Of a DNA stretch of 52,513 nt, positions 7,389-15,689 are shown piece by piece (position 1 is the first letter of the stretch; each line of letters begins with the position of its first letter). Source of the DNA: an uncultured Burkholderiales bacterium. Its GTDB lineage: Bacteria; Pseudomonadota; Gammaproteobacteria; Burkholderiales; Burkholderiaceae. Under the pieces are notes generated by a model. It had not been told where the DNA came from and did no database searches. It saw only the letters and a list, made by a program, of their open reading frames with translations. The position numbers were made by a program, and so were the translations under genes. Location of the stretch: positions 1 to 52,513 of the forward strand of contig CALBEV010000127.1 in assembly GCA_937891045.1 (NCBI GenBank), given 5' to 3'.

Positions 7389-8707
7389 TGGATTTCGCTG
7401 CCGACATCGAAGCCACTCTGCCCGATTTGCGCACACCTCAGCCGCAGCGCAGCGGCACCTTGGTGCGCCTGGTGGGCATGACCTTGGAAGCCCGTGGCGT
7501 CATGGCACCCTTGGGTGCTTGCTGCGAAGTGGTCGGTCAAACCGGCCACCGGGTTGAAGCCGAGGTGGTCGGCTTCAACGACAAAGTCTTGTTCCTCATG
7601 CCCTTCACCGAGCCCACCGGTGTCGGTCCAGGCGACATGGTGCGTGTGCTCAGCCATTCATCGCTGGTCAAACTCGGGCCCGAACTCTTGGGTCGGGTGA
7701 TTGACGGCCGTTGCCAACCCTTGGACGGCAAGCCCGACCCGGGTTGCAAAGAACTCCTCAGCCTGTTGGGTCGCCCGATCAACCCGATGGAACGCGGACC
7801 CATCAACAAAATTTTGGACGTGGGTGTCAAAGCCATCAACGGCGTGTTGACGCTGGGGCGCGGTCAGCGCTTGGGGCTGGTGGCTGGTTCAGGCGTGGGC
7901 AAAAGTGTGCTCTTGGGCATGTTGACCCGCTTCACCAAAGCCGATGTGGTGGTGATTGGCCTGATTGGCGAACGTGGCCGCGAGGTGCAAGCCTTCATTC
8001 AAGAGTCTTTGGGCGAAGAAGGTTTGGCCAAATCGGTGGTGGTGGCCGCACCGGCCAATGTGTCACCCGTGTTGCGTTTGAAAGCCACGCACCTCACCCA
8101 TGTGATTGCCGAGTATTTCCGCGACCAAGGCAAAGACGTGCTGATGCTGTGCGACAGCCTGACCCGCGTGGCCCATGCGCAGCGCGAAATTGGTTTGGCG
8201 ATTGGCGAGCCGCCCACCGCCAAAGGCTATCCGCCATCGGTGTTCGCTTTGCTGCCAAATTTGATTGAACGCGGTGGTGTCGGGCGTCATGGCCACGGCT
8301 CCATCACCGCCATCTACACCGTGTTGGCCGAAGGCGATGACGCCGCCGATCCGATTGTCGACATCGCCCGCGCCTCGTTGGATGGCCAAGTCATGTTGTC
8401 GCGCAAACTGGCCGACTCGGCGCATTACCCCGCCATCGATTTGACCGGTTCTATTTCGCGCTTGATGCAATCGCTGCTCAGCAATGAGGACATGAAGTCG
8501 GCCAATAAATTACGCCGCCTCTGGTCCATCTACCAACAAAACGTCGACTTGGTGCAAGTGGGCGCTTATGAAAGCGGTTCCAACCCCGAGTTGGATGAGG
8601 CCATTCGCTTGAACGACCGCATCGTGAGTTTTTTGCGCCAAGACATGCACATCAGCCAAGACTATGAAACCACGCGACAGCAGTTGCGTGAGTTGCTCAG
8701 CCAATGA
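7385..8707 (+). CDS. fliI: flagellum-specific export ATPase FliI
   Basis: FliI is the hexameric ATPase energising export of flagellar subunits, related to the F1-ATPase beta subunit. The 440 residues show an N-terminal beta-barrel region, Walker A GSGVGKS (168-174), the IGERGREV motif (194-201), Walker B DVLMLCDSLTR (251-261) and an LPNLIERGG segment. The start overlaps the previous stop in an ATGA arrangement. FliH and FliJ, its regulator and central stalk, are encoded on either side of it in the same operon. Confidence 0.97.
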   Translation: MMDFAADIEATLPDLRTPQPQRSGTLVRLVGMTLEARGVMAPLGACCEVVGQTGHRVEAEVVGFNDKVLFLMPFTEPTGVGPGDMVRVLSHSSLVKLGPELLGRVIDGRCQPLDGKPDPGCKELLSLLGRPINPMERGPINKILDVGVKAINGVLTLGRGQRLGLVAGSGVGKSVLLGMLTRFTKADVVVIGLIGERGREVQAFIQESLGEEGLAKSVVVAAPANVSPVLRLKATHLTHVIAEYFRDQGKDVLMLCDSLTRVAHAQREIGLAIGEPPTAKGYPPSVFALLPNLIERGGVGRHGHGSITAIYTVLAEGDDAADPIVDIARASLDGQVMLSRKLADSAHYPAIDLTGSISRLMQSLLSNEDMKSANKLRRLWSIYQQNVDLVQVGAYESGSNPELDEAIRLNDRIVSFLRQDMHISQDYETTRQQLRELLSQ

Positions 8708-8724
8708 CACGGAAGACCTGACCC

Positions 8725-9165
8725 ATGAAACCTCGCAGTTGTTGGTCTGTACTGGTGAAAAAAGCCAAAGACGATGAAGAGCTGGCGCAGCAAGCGCAAG
8801 TCGAAGCCCGCAAACGGGTCGAGCATTTGCAAGCCAGTCGCCAGCGCATGGACGACTTGTTGAACGATTACAAACGCCGCGCTTTGGAAAACCAAAGCAA
8901 GTTGCACAGCATGGCGGACGCCACCAACAACCGGCAATTCATGTTGCATTTGCAAGAACTGGTGAACCGGGTGGACAAAGACCTGGTGGCCGCCTTGGCC
9001 GCTTACGATCGCGCCAAAATGGCCTTGCTGCAAGCCACACATCAGCGCATGAAAATGGAAACCATGCAAGACAAAGATTTGGAAGTGGTGCAGCAGTGGC
9101 AGCGCAAACGCGAGCAAAAAGAAATGGACACCTTGGGGCTGACGCTCTACAACCTCAAGGCTTGA
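8725..9165 (+). CDS. fliJ: flagellar export chaperone/stalk protein FliJ
   Basis: A 146-residue, almost entirely alpha-helical coiled-coil protein, matching the size and position of FliJ directly after fliI. FliJ acts like the gamma subunit of the export ATPase, contacting FliI and FlhA and escorting chaperones. Charged heptad-like segments run through residues 10-135 (KDDEELAQQAQVEARKRVEH is an example). It ends the first flagellar block. Its last 11 bases overlap the end of a convergent minus-strand gene. fliK, which often follows fliJ, is not here. Confidence 0.85.
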   Translation: MKPRSCWSVLVKKAKDDEELAQQAQVEARKRVEHLQASRQRMDDLLNDYKRRALENQSKLHSMADATNNRQFMLHLQELVNRVDKDLVAALAAYDRAKMALLQATHQRMKMETMQDKDLEVVQQWQRKREQKEMDTLGLTLYNLKA

Positions 9166-9973
9166 CCCACGCGGCTTGCAGCCAGTGCCAGTAGTGCGGC
9201 TTGAAGGCCCAAGGGATCATGGTGCAGCTTGTGTTCACGGCAAACACGGTTTGGGTGGCGTGGTCATGCCAAACCCCCTTGGCATTCAATCGGCCTAGCA
9301 CCGCTTGGGCTGCATCGGCATGGTTCATCACCACAGCATCCAACCTGACTTGGGCTTGCTCCTGCGGCAAGTCATCCAACCGCGTCCAGTTCACGGGATG
9401 GTAAGACGGCACGGGCAAGTCGGCGTCGATCGGGCCTGAATACACATCATGCAAACTGCCCCAGGCGCGGCCCTTGAGCATGGATTTGAGCTGGGCCAGT
9501 TGACGCTCGGCCATGTCCTCATCGCCCAAGCGAAACCCCACCTGACCCAAGACATTGTCAAACCACAAACAGGCTTGGGGGTGGGTTTTCAAAAGAGCGG
9601 GCAAATGGGCAATCGCATCCTTGCGGTGGTAGTGCACCGCCATGCCTGCAGCTTTGAGCGCACGGCCGTGCCGCAGTCCAAACAGCAAGGGCACCAAGGG
9701 GTCGATGTCATACACATCAATTCGCTTAAAGCGCAGCAACCAAGGGGTGGGCAGCATCCATCCCGCGCTGCAACCGATCAGCAGCAATTCGGTTTGCGTG
9801 GGTTGAACCTGCGCTAAAAATTGGGCGATCAGTTCACGCGTGGGCATCCAACGCTGCAAGGAACGAACGGCATGCACATGCCAATTCAGGCCACCGGTGC
9901 CACCGGCATTGGCCAAGTCGCGCAGCCAAACCGACAAGCCGCCAAGCTGAGGCAAGTCAATGTGGCGGTTCAC
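9155..9973 (-). CDS. uncharacterised protein with methyltransferase-like Rossmann fold
   Basis: A 272-residue soluble protein. The segment ELLLIGCSAGWMLPTP followed by RIDVYDIDPLVPLLF resembles motif I and the acidic end of strand 2 in S-adenosylmethionine-dependent methyltransferases, and LWFDNVLGQVGF resembles the strand 4 region. A full catalytic signature is not seen, so activity is uncertain. It sits on the minus strand between fliJ and fliO. Its start overlaps the end of the Adhesin_E-like gene by 17 bases, so the two are probably co-transcribed against the flagellar genes. A flagellar role is not demonstrated. Confidence 0.65.
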   Translation of the reverse strand: MNRHIDLPQLGGLSVWLRDLANAGGTGGLNWHVHAVRSLQRWMPTRELIAQFLAQVQPTQTELLLIGCSAGWMLPTPWLLRFKRIDVYDIDPLVPLLFGLRHGRALKAAGMAVHYHRKDAIAHLPALLKTHPQACLWFDNVLGQVGFRLGDEDMAERQLAQLKSMLKGRAWGSLHDVYSGPIDADLPVPSYHPVNWTRLDDLPQEQAQVRLDAVVMNHADAAQAVLGRLNAKGVWHDHATQTVFAVNTSCTMIPWAFKPHYWHWLQAAWVKP

Positions 9974-10370
9974 AAAGCGACTTCATGATGTTGAACACGG
10001 GCGAATTCGGCGGCGGTGCACGCCATTGGTCAAACACGCCTTCTCTGGAGAGCTGTTCGCCGGTCAGCTTGGGACCGCTGTAGAAAGCCAAGGACCGGGT
10101 GCGCACTTGCCGGTTGCTGCAATTCATCTCTATCAATGCCTTGGTGGACCAATAGGGTTTGCCCAAGCTGTTGCGCTGGACCTTGCGGTAATCAAGCATC
10201 GTCCAAACCGTGACCAGATCGGCTTGGCGCGCAATCGAGCTGCGGTCAATCCCGTACTCGACATCGTCCGACAGGCCGGTGGCGGTCCAGTTGGCTGCAA
10301 GCACCGGGGTGGCACCGAGTGTGATCAGCAGCCAAAACTGCCATTTCACCAATTTCACAAAAAATTCCAT
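9957..10370 (-). CDS. exported Adhesin_E-like (surface-adhesin protein E family) protein
   Basis: A 137-residue protein with an N-terminal signal peptide (hydrophobic residues 11-24, likely cleavage after VLA) and a short mature domain with the pattern YGIDRSSI, VTVWTMLDY and a conserved NCSNRQVR segment. This is typical of small periplasmic proteins of the Adhesin_E family found next to diverse genes in Burkholderiales. Two cysteines of the mature protein could form a disulfide. Its start is 32 bases from the divergent fliO start. It is the upstream member of a two-gene minus-strand unit. Confidence 0.7.
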   Translation of the reverse strand: MEFFVKLVKWQFWLLITLGATPVLAANWTATGLSDDVEYGIDRSSIARQADLVTVWTMLDYRKVQRNSLGKPYWSTKALIEMNCSNRQVRTRSLAFYSGPKLTGEQLSREGVFDQWRAPPPNSPVFNIMKSLCEPPH

Positions 10371-10402
10371 TTTTCAATCTCGCGCGATAGATAATACAGC
10401 TC

Positions 10403-10699
10403 ATGCCAAACTATGACTGGGCTCAGTACTCTCTCAGTATGACACTCGTCTTGTTGCTGTTGGCGGCGGTCCTGTGGTGGCTGTCGCGTCGCAACAAGGG
10501 CTTTCTCCTCCCCGCAGCGCAGCGTCGCATCCAAATTCTAGAGGCCTATCCCATGGGGTTGCGGCACAAGCTGCTTTTGGTGCAAGTCGATTCCCAGCGC
10601 TTGCTGCTGTCGGTCACTTCCAACGACATTCAAACACTGCATGCTTGGCTTGCAGATCCCCCTCCTCAAGAAGAACAGGGTGCTCAACGTGCGCAATAA
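10403..10699 (+). CDS. fliO: flagellar biosynthesis protein FliO
   Basis: FliO is a small membrane protein that stabilises FliP during assembly of the export gate. The 98 residues show one membrane span (about 10-27, SMTLVLLLLAAVLWWLS) followed by a basic cytoplasmic domain with RIQILEAYPMGLRHKLLLVQVD, a recognised FliO feature. It directly precedes and overlaps fliP, as usual. The 32-base gap to the divergent upstream gene leaves little room for a promoter. Confidence 0.88.
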   Translation: MPNYDWAQYSLSMTLVLLLLAAVLWWLSRRNKGFLLPAAQRRIQILEAYPMGLRHKLLLVQVDSQRLLLSVTSNDIQTLHAWLADPPPQEEQGAQRAQ

Positions 10700-11438
10700 A
10701 TACTTTTGGTTGCCTGTCCTCATGCTGCTGGCATTTTGGCTGCCCGACCTGGCTATGGCCCAAGGCTTGCCCATGGTCACGGTCAACAGTGGCAAAGGCG
10801 GGCAGCAATACAGCCTGACCCTGCAACTGCTGGGGCTCATGACGGTGCTCACACTGTTGCCGTCCTTGTTGCTGATGATGACTTCTTTTGTGCGCATCAT
10901 CATCGTGCTGTCCATCCTGCGACAAGCTTTGGGCACGGGTCAAACACCGCCCAACACCGTGTTGGTGGGCTTGGCCTTGTTCCTCACCTTTTTCATCATG
11001 ACACCGGTGTTTGACGAGGTTTACACCAATGCGATTGCGCCGTACATGAACGGCACCATGCCTTTTGAGCGAGCCTTGGCCACCGCCGAGGTGCCGGTGC
11101 GCAACTTCATGATGTTGCAAACCCGCGAAGACGACATTGCCATGTTCATGCAAATTGCCCAGCGCAAAGAAATCGCCAGTGCGGACGAAGTACCTTTCAC
11201 CACCTTGGTGCCTGCCTTTCTCACCTCGGAGTTGAAAAGCGCCTTCATGATTGGCTTCATGGTTTACATCCCGTTTGTGGTGATCGACCTGATCGTGGCC
11301 AGCGTGTTGATGTCCATGGGCATGATGATGCTCTCACCCATGATCATCTCCTTGCCCTTCAAGCTGATGTTGTTTGTGTTGGTCGATGGCTGGACCCTGC
11401 TCATGGGTTCACTGGCATCGAGCTTTATCTTCAAATAA
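10689..11438 (+). CDS. fliP: flagellar export gate protein FliP
   Basis: FliP is the main subunit of the FliP-FliQ-FliR export gate. The GTG at 10689 is preferred: AGGG lies 8 bases upstream and the protein then begins with a typical cleavable signal peptide (hydrophobic core, cleavage after AMA). The frame is also open from an ATG at 10641, which would give an unlikely 16-residue extension. Conserved FliP segments include TSFVRIIIVLSILRQALGTGQTPPN, then FMQIA and the C-terminal LVDGWTLLMGSL. It overlaps fliO by 11 bases. Confidence 0.95.
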   Translation: MRNKYFWLPVLMLLAFWLPDLAMAQGLPMVTVNSGKGGQQYSLTLQLLGLMTVLTLLPSLLLMMTSFVRIIIVLSILRQALGTGQTPPNTVLVGLALFLTFFIMTPVFDEVYTNAIAPYMNGTMPFERALATAEVPVRNFMMLQTREDDIAMFMQIAQRKEIASADEVPFTTLVPAFLTSELKSAFMIGFMVYIPFVVIDLIVASVLMSMGMMMLSPMIISLPFKLMLFVLVDGWTLLMGSLASSFIFK

Positions 11439-11447
11439 GGAGTCCAG

Positions 11448-11717
11448 ATGGATACCGCCATGGTGGTTGATTTGGCGCGACAAGCGCTGTGGATAACGAT
11501 GTTGATTTCGGCCCCCATGTTGCTGGTGGCTTTGGGGGTGGGTTTGATCGTTGGTATTTTTCAAGCCGCCACCTCCATCAATGAACAAACCCTGAGCTTC
11601 ATCCCCAAGCTATTGACCTTGGGCCTCACCGCTGCGGTGTTTGGCGGCTGGATGATCAATTCCTTGGTGGACTACACCAAGGTGTTGTATGGCCGCATCC
11701 CCGGGCTGTTTGGTTGA
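11448..11717 (+). CDS. fliQ: flagellar export gate protein FliQ
   Basis: An 89-residue protein with two membrane helices (about 13-35 and 50-72), the standard FliQ size. It contains the family segments ALGVGLIVGIFQAATSINEQTLSFIPK and a C-terminal hydrophobic helix. Four copies pack around FliP5-FliR1 in the gate. AAGGAG stands just upstream of the ATG. It lies between fliP and fliR with gaps of 9 and 3 bases. Confidence 0.95.
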   Translation: MDTAMVVDLARQALWITMLISAPMLLVALGVGLIVGIFQAATSINEQTLSFIPKLLTLGLTAAVFGGWMINSLVDYTKVLYGRIPGLFG

Positions 11718-11720
11718 GCC

Positions 11721-12491
11721 ATGAACATTGAGATGCTGAATTTGCTGGACAGGTTTTACGCCCTGATCTGGCCCATGCTTCGCATCTCGGCTTTTTTGGC
11801 GTTTGCGTCCATTTTTTCCATCCGCGCGGTCAATCTGCGCATCCGCATTGCCATTGGATTGGTGCTGACCATTTTTCTTTCCATGCAACTGGAAGTGCCC
11901 AAGATTGACCCGGCCACCGCCGAGGGCTTGAAAGAAATTTTCAACCAACTCTTCATTGGTTTTGCCATGGCCTTGCTGATGCAATTGGCGACAGCGGGCA
12001 TTGTCTTGGCCGGTCAAGCGGTGTCGGGCTCGATGGGCTTGTCCATGGCCAACATGATCGACCCCACCTTGGGCAACGTGCCCGTGGTGTCGCAATTTTT
12101 CACCATCATCGGCACCTTGGTGTTCTTGTCCATCGGTGGCCACCTGATCGTGTTTGCCGTCTTGTTGGAGTCCTTCACCTTGTTCCCGATTGGGAAAAGC
12201 CTGATGACCCAAGACGTGCTGGGCAAGATGACAGCCTGGGGCGCCATGATGTTTGTCTCGGCCTTGCTCATCTCACTGCCAGTGGTCATCACACTGCTGT
12301 TTGTGAACATTGGCATGGGCTTTGTCACCCGCGCCGCCCCCAGTTTGCAGCTGTTCTCGGTGGGCTTTCCCGCTATTTTGTTGTCGGGCTTTGTCATTTT
12401 GTGGATGGCCGTGCCCAGCATCATCAACCGCATCAGTTGGCTGTGGGTGCAAACCTTCAGCCAAATGCGTGGCATGTTGATCGGAGGCTAG
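11721..12491 (+). CDS. fliR: flagellar export gate protein FliR
   Basis: A 256-residue polytopic membrane protein. Hydrophobic helices cover most of the chain, and the family segments GFAMALLMQLATAGIVLAGQAVSGSMGLSMANMIDP and the C-terminal WLWVQTFSQMRGML region are visible. FliR is the single-copy subunit that completes the export gate and contacts FlhB. It starts 3 bases after fliQ, and its end carries the ribosome site (GGAGG) of flhB. Confidence 0.95.
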   Translation: MNIEMLNLLDRFYALIWPMLRISAFLAFASIFSIRAVNLRIRIAIGLVLTIFLSMQLEVPKIDPATAEGLKEIFNQLFIGFAMALLMQLATAGIVLAGQAVSGSMGLSMANMIDPTLGNVPVVSQFFTIIGTLVFLSIGGHLIVFAVLLESFTLFPIGKSLMTQDVLGKMTAWGAMMFVSALLISLPVVITLLFVNIGMGFVTRAAPSLQLFSVGFPAILLSGFVILWMAVPSIINRISWLWVQTFSQMRGMLIGG

Positions 12492-12495
12492 CAGC

Positions 12496-13641
12496 ATGGC
12501 TGACGACTCCTCAGAACGGACTGAAGAACCGACGGAGCAACGGCTGAGAAAGGCCCGTGAAGAAGGGCAGGTGGCGCGTTCGGTCGAGTTGTCCACGGCC
12601 GCCATCTTGGTGGCGGCCACTTTGTTTTTCAGCTTGTCGGGCAGTTATTTGTTTCACCGACTCGGCGCTTTGTTCATCAACCAATTGCAATTCGACCGCA
12701 AAGTGATGGACAAAGCCGAACTGCTGCCAGCGATTTTTTTCCAGTCGATCATCGATGGCTTTGTGATGATCTTGCCCATCATGGTGTTGTTGGCGGTGGT
12801 GGCCTTGCTGTCGACCGTGATGAGCGGGGGTTTGATTTTTTCACCCAAGATGATGCTGCCCAAATTCAGCAAGCTCGATCCGATGGCGGGCTTTGCGCGG
12901 ATGTTCGGCTTGAAGGCACTGATTGAATTGTGCAAAACCTTTCTCAAGTTTTTGGTCATCAGTCTCATCTTGTGGATGGCCATCACCAACAACATTGAAG
13001 ACCTGGTGACACTCAACCGCATGGACTTGGGCACGGCCATCAGCCATGCTGGCACCATGATTTTGGACGCCTGTTTTTGGATGAGCATGGGCTTGGTCGT
13101 CATCGCCATCGCTGACGTGCCCTTGCAGCACTACCAGGTGAACAAAAAACTCAAGATGACGCGCCAGGAAATCAAGGACGAGATGAAAAACGCCGAGGGT
13201 CGTCCCGAGGTGAAAGCCACCATCCGCCGTCGGCAACGCGAGATGGCCAACAACCGCATGATGGACAACGTGAAAGATGCCGATGTCGTCATCACCAACC
13301 CACAGCATTTCGCCGTTGCCCTGAGCTACGACCCCAACTCTGACGGCGCACCCACCCTGGTGGCCAAGGGTACTGACGAATTGGCCAAGCGCATTCGCGA
13401 ACGCGCCAAAGAAAACAATGTCTATATTTTTGAGGCCCCCGATCTGGCCCGTGCCCTGTACTTCACCACCAAACTTGACCACCCCATCCATGAAGGCCTC
13501 TACCATGTGGTGGCGCAAGTCATTGCCTATGTGTTCAGCTTGAATCAAAGCTATGCGCCAGGTGAGGGCTTGGTCAAGCCGACACTGCGCATCCCTGACA
13601 ATATGCGCTATGACGAAAATGGTTTTCTTTTCCAGCAATGA
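12496..13641 (+). CDS. flhB: flagellar export switch protein FlhB (NPQH variant)
   Basis: FlhB switches export from rod/hook to filament substrates after autocleavage between Asn and Pro in its cytoplasmic domain. Four membrane helices occupy about 32-210, and the cytoplasmic domain follows. The cleavage loop reads NPQH (residues 268-271) instead of the common NPTH: Asn, Pro and His are kept and Thr is replaced by Gln. The N-terminus (SSERTEEPTEQRLRKAREEGQVARS) and the C-terminal domain are otherwise typical at 381 residues. GGAGG precedes the ATG. Confidence 0.95.
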   Translation: MADDSSERTEEPTEQRLRKAREEGQVARSVELSTAAILVAATLFFSLSGSYLFHRLGALFINQLQFDRKVMDKAELLPAIFFQSIIDGFVMILPIMVLLAVVALLSTVMSGGLIFSPKMMLPKFSKLDPMAGFARMFGLKALIELCKTFLKFLVISLILWMAITNNIEDLVTLNRMDLGTAISHAGTMILDACFWMSMGLVVIAIADVPLQHYQVNKKLKMTRQEIKDEMKNAEGRPEVKATIRRRQREMANNRMMDNVKDADVVITNPQHFAVALSYDPNSDGAPTLVAKGTDELAKRIRERAKENNVYIFEAPDLARALYFTTKLDHPIHEGLYHVVAQVIAYVFSLNQSYAPGEGLVKPTLRIPDNMRYDENGFLFQQ

Positions 13642-13658
13642 CGCGATGACGGTATGCC

Positions 13659-15113
13659 ATGAGTGACTTCTACCAAAGCCCTGCGGACAAACTGCGCTTT
13701 GAAATCTTGCTCAAGTCGCTGCGCGAGGGGCGATTGAACCTGGCCATCTTGGGCGAAGACGAGGTGGCCTTGGCGCATTACGGTCGGCGCATTTTTCAGC
13801 ACCTGCGCGAGCAGGGCGAGGAGCATGTCGAGCTGTGGACCTCGGCCGATTCGGACAAATTGGTCGATCGCTTCAACGACATCTTGTCGCAAATGACCTT
13901 GGACCAGGCGCTGGACAAAACCAACAAGTCCATCCCCAAGCGCTACATGATCTTCCCCGACACGCAAGGCATCCAAGACTTTGAATTGCAATTGCTGGCG
14001 CGTTTGGTCAATGGCTTTCCAGCCAGCAACATCAACCTGATTTTGCTGATCAACAGTGGCAGCTATTACGAGAAAAAACTCTCGGCCTTTGGCAAGAACC
14101 TGCTGCAATGGGTGTTGGAGTCGGAGGAGCCGCAAGCGCCTGCGCCGTCCAATGCACAAGCCCACAAGCCCTTGGCCAACGCCAATTTCACCTTGCCCCC
14201 GGCCCCCGCCAAGCCGCTGGAAATTGGCGATTTGCTGCCTCCGGCTGACCACTTGGACTTGTCCAGCGACCCGGTGATGGGTGCGGTGGTGCCCGGCGCT
14301 GGCGACGGGCCCAGTGGCGAAGAACTCGCCCAAGCCTGGGAAGCGCCTGCCAAAAAGGGCATCGGCGGCAAAATCGCTGGGGCGATGTTGGCGGCTTTGT
14401 TGCTGAGCTTTGGCGCCTTGGGCTACATCTACCATGAGGAAGTGTTGGCGGAATGGGTCAAGTTGCAAACCTATTTGGCCGGTCCCAGCAAATCGCCGCC
14501 CTTGTCCACCTTGCCCGTGGTCGCGCCCACTCCACCGCCATCCACTGTTGGCATGTCTTCGAGCAACACCCCCACGCCTTTGAAGCCAGCGGATGCCGTG
14601 AGCACCGACAAAGGCGAAGCGGTGGTCGCCCCTGTTGTGGCGCCTGTTGCTGCCCCCAAGCCGCCCGATGTCAGCACCGACAAAGCGGTTGTCACAGCGT
14701 CAGAAAAAGGACCCGATCCATCCGCAGACAAACCGACTGAGAAACCGACTGTGAAGGCGGCAGAAAAAGCCGTCGAAAAACCTGCAGAGAAAGCGGCAGA
14801 AAAAGCCGCGAATTCAAGCCCGCAAGCTGACGATATTGCTTGGATCAAACAGCTGCAAGATGACGCTTGGGTGATGCAGCATGGCGCGTTTGACAGCTTG
14901 GCCGAAGCCCGCACTTTTCAATCCAGTGCCTTGGGCTACAAGGCGGGGCAGGTGTTTTTCACCCAGCGCAAGGGCAGCAAACCTTACTTCATTTTGATCA
15001 CAGGACCTTATGCTGAAAAAGCCCAAGCCGAAAACCTGATGCGGCAAAACCCGCCTTTGGCCAAAGCTTGGCTGCGGTCTGCCAAGTCGTTAAAGATTCA
15101 GTTTCAGGATTAA
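13659..15113 (+). CDS. SPOR-domain membrane protein (DamX-like)
   Basis: A 484-residue single-pass protein. The N-terminal cytoplasmic part (about 1-155) has the helix-strand pattern of an AAA-type fold, but no Walker A was found, as in DamX. One membrane span lies at about 239-257. The periplasmic linker is Pro/Ala/Lys-rich with repeated KPTEKP- and EKAAEKA-type units. The C-terminal 75 residues form a SPOR domain (WVMQHGAFDSLAEARTF, then YFILITGPYAEKAQAENL). SPOR domains bind denuded peptidoglycan at septa and new poles. It starts 17 bases after flhB and may be co-transcribed with it. A polar or divisome role is inferred. Confidence 0.75.
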   Translation: MSDFYQSPADKLRFEILLKSLREGRLNLAILGEDEVALAHYGRRIFQHLREQGEEHVELWTSADSDKLVDRFNDILSQMTLDQALDKTNKSIPKRYMIFPDTQGIQDFELQLLARLVNGFPASNINLILLINSGSYYEKKLSAFGKNLLQWVLESEEPQAPAPSNAQAHKPLANANFTLPPAPAKPLEIGDLLPPADHLDLSSDPVMGAVVPGAGDGPSGEELAQAWEAPAKKGIGGKIAGAMLAALLLSFGALGYIYHEEVLAEWVKLQTYLAGPSKSPPLSTLPVVAPTPPPSTVGMSSSNTPTPLKPADAVSTDKGEAVVAPVVAPVAAPKPPDVSTDKAVVTASEKGPDPSADKPTEKPTVKAAEKAVEKPAEKAAEKAANSSPQADDIAWIKQLQDDAWVMQHGAFDSLAEARTFQSSALGYKAGQVFFTQRKGSKPYFILITGPYAEKAQAENLMRQNPPLAKAWLRSAKSLKIQFQD

Positions 15114-15174
15114 GCTTCCCCAGATTGATCAAGATGTCCTTTGAAGGGTCGATTCCAATGTTTGGAGAAACACC

Positions 15175-15678
15175 ATGAGCCAAGACCCCCCTTTTTCAGA
15201 TGATCCCTTGCCCGGCTTGGAGCCCCAAGCCAAGACCCCTGGCGCGGCCACCGGCGCCAGTGACGATGCTGCGCCTGCGTGGGAGGAAGCGTCACTGCAC
15301 GACCCGGATCTGAATCCCCAAAGCAGCTATGGCCGTTCGGACCCTGCTTCCATGGCCGCGGTGCAAACCGCCGAGCTGGTCCATCCTGAGTTGCGTCAGG
15401 CCCAGACCGATGCCTTGGGTGCGCCTGATTTGCGCCCCAGCCCAGGCCACAGCTTGCAGGACTTCAGCCAAGCGACCTCCCGTCCAGCACCAGCGGGCGC
15501 AAATTTATCCAATGTTGACCCGCATTTAGCCCATTTGACTCAAGTTGGACTGGTTGCCGCCGATCAATGGGAGGAGCAAATCAAGCCCCGGATTGACCAA
15601 TTGCACTCGGACATCGACTTGGTGAACGAGCAACTGGATCAGCTGGACAAAGCCAAACGAAAAATCAAGAAATCCTGA
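15175..15678 (+). CDS. uncharacterised protein with C-terminal coiled coil
   Basis: A 167-residue soluble protein not assigned to a family. The first roughly 125 residues are acidic, Pro/Ala/Gln-rich and probably disordered. Residues about 125-165 (WEEQIKPRIDQLHSDIDLVN and on to KAKRKIKKS) form a predicted coiled coil with a basic tail. A GGAGAAACACC ribosome site precedes the ATG. It stands between the SPOR protein and the membrane coiled-coil protein (11 bases to the next gene), so the three form a likely operon. It could be an adaptor, but this is speculation. Confidence 0.6.
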   Translation: MSQDPPFSDDPLPGLEPQAKTPGAATGASDDAAPAWEEASLHDPDLNPQSSYGRSDPASMAAVQTAELVHPELRQAQTDALGAPDLRPSPGHSLQDFSQATSRPAPAGANLSNVDPHLAHLTQVGLVAADQWEEQIKPRIDQLHSDIDLVNEQLDQLDKAKRKIKKS

Positions 15679-15689
15679 GGACCCAGACC

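Noticed and set aside
7711..8268. A 185-codon plus-strand frame inside fliI
   Set aside because: Out-of-frame shadow of fliI; Arg/Gly/Pro-rich.
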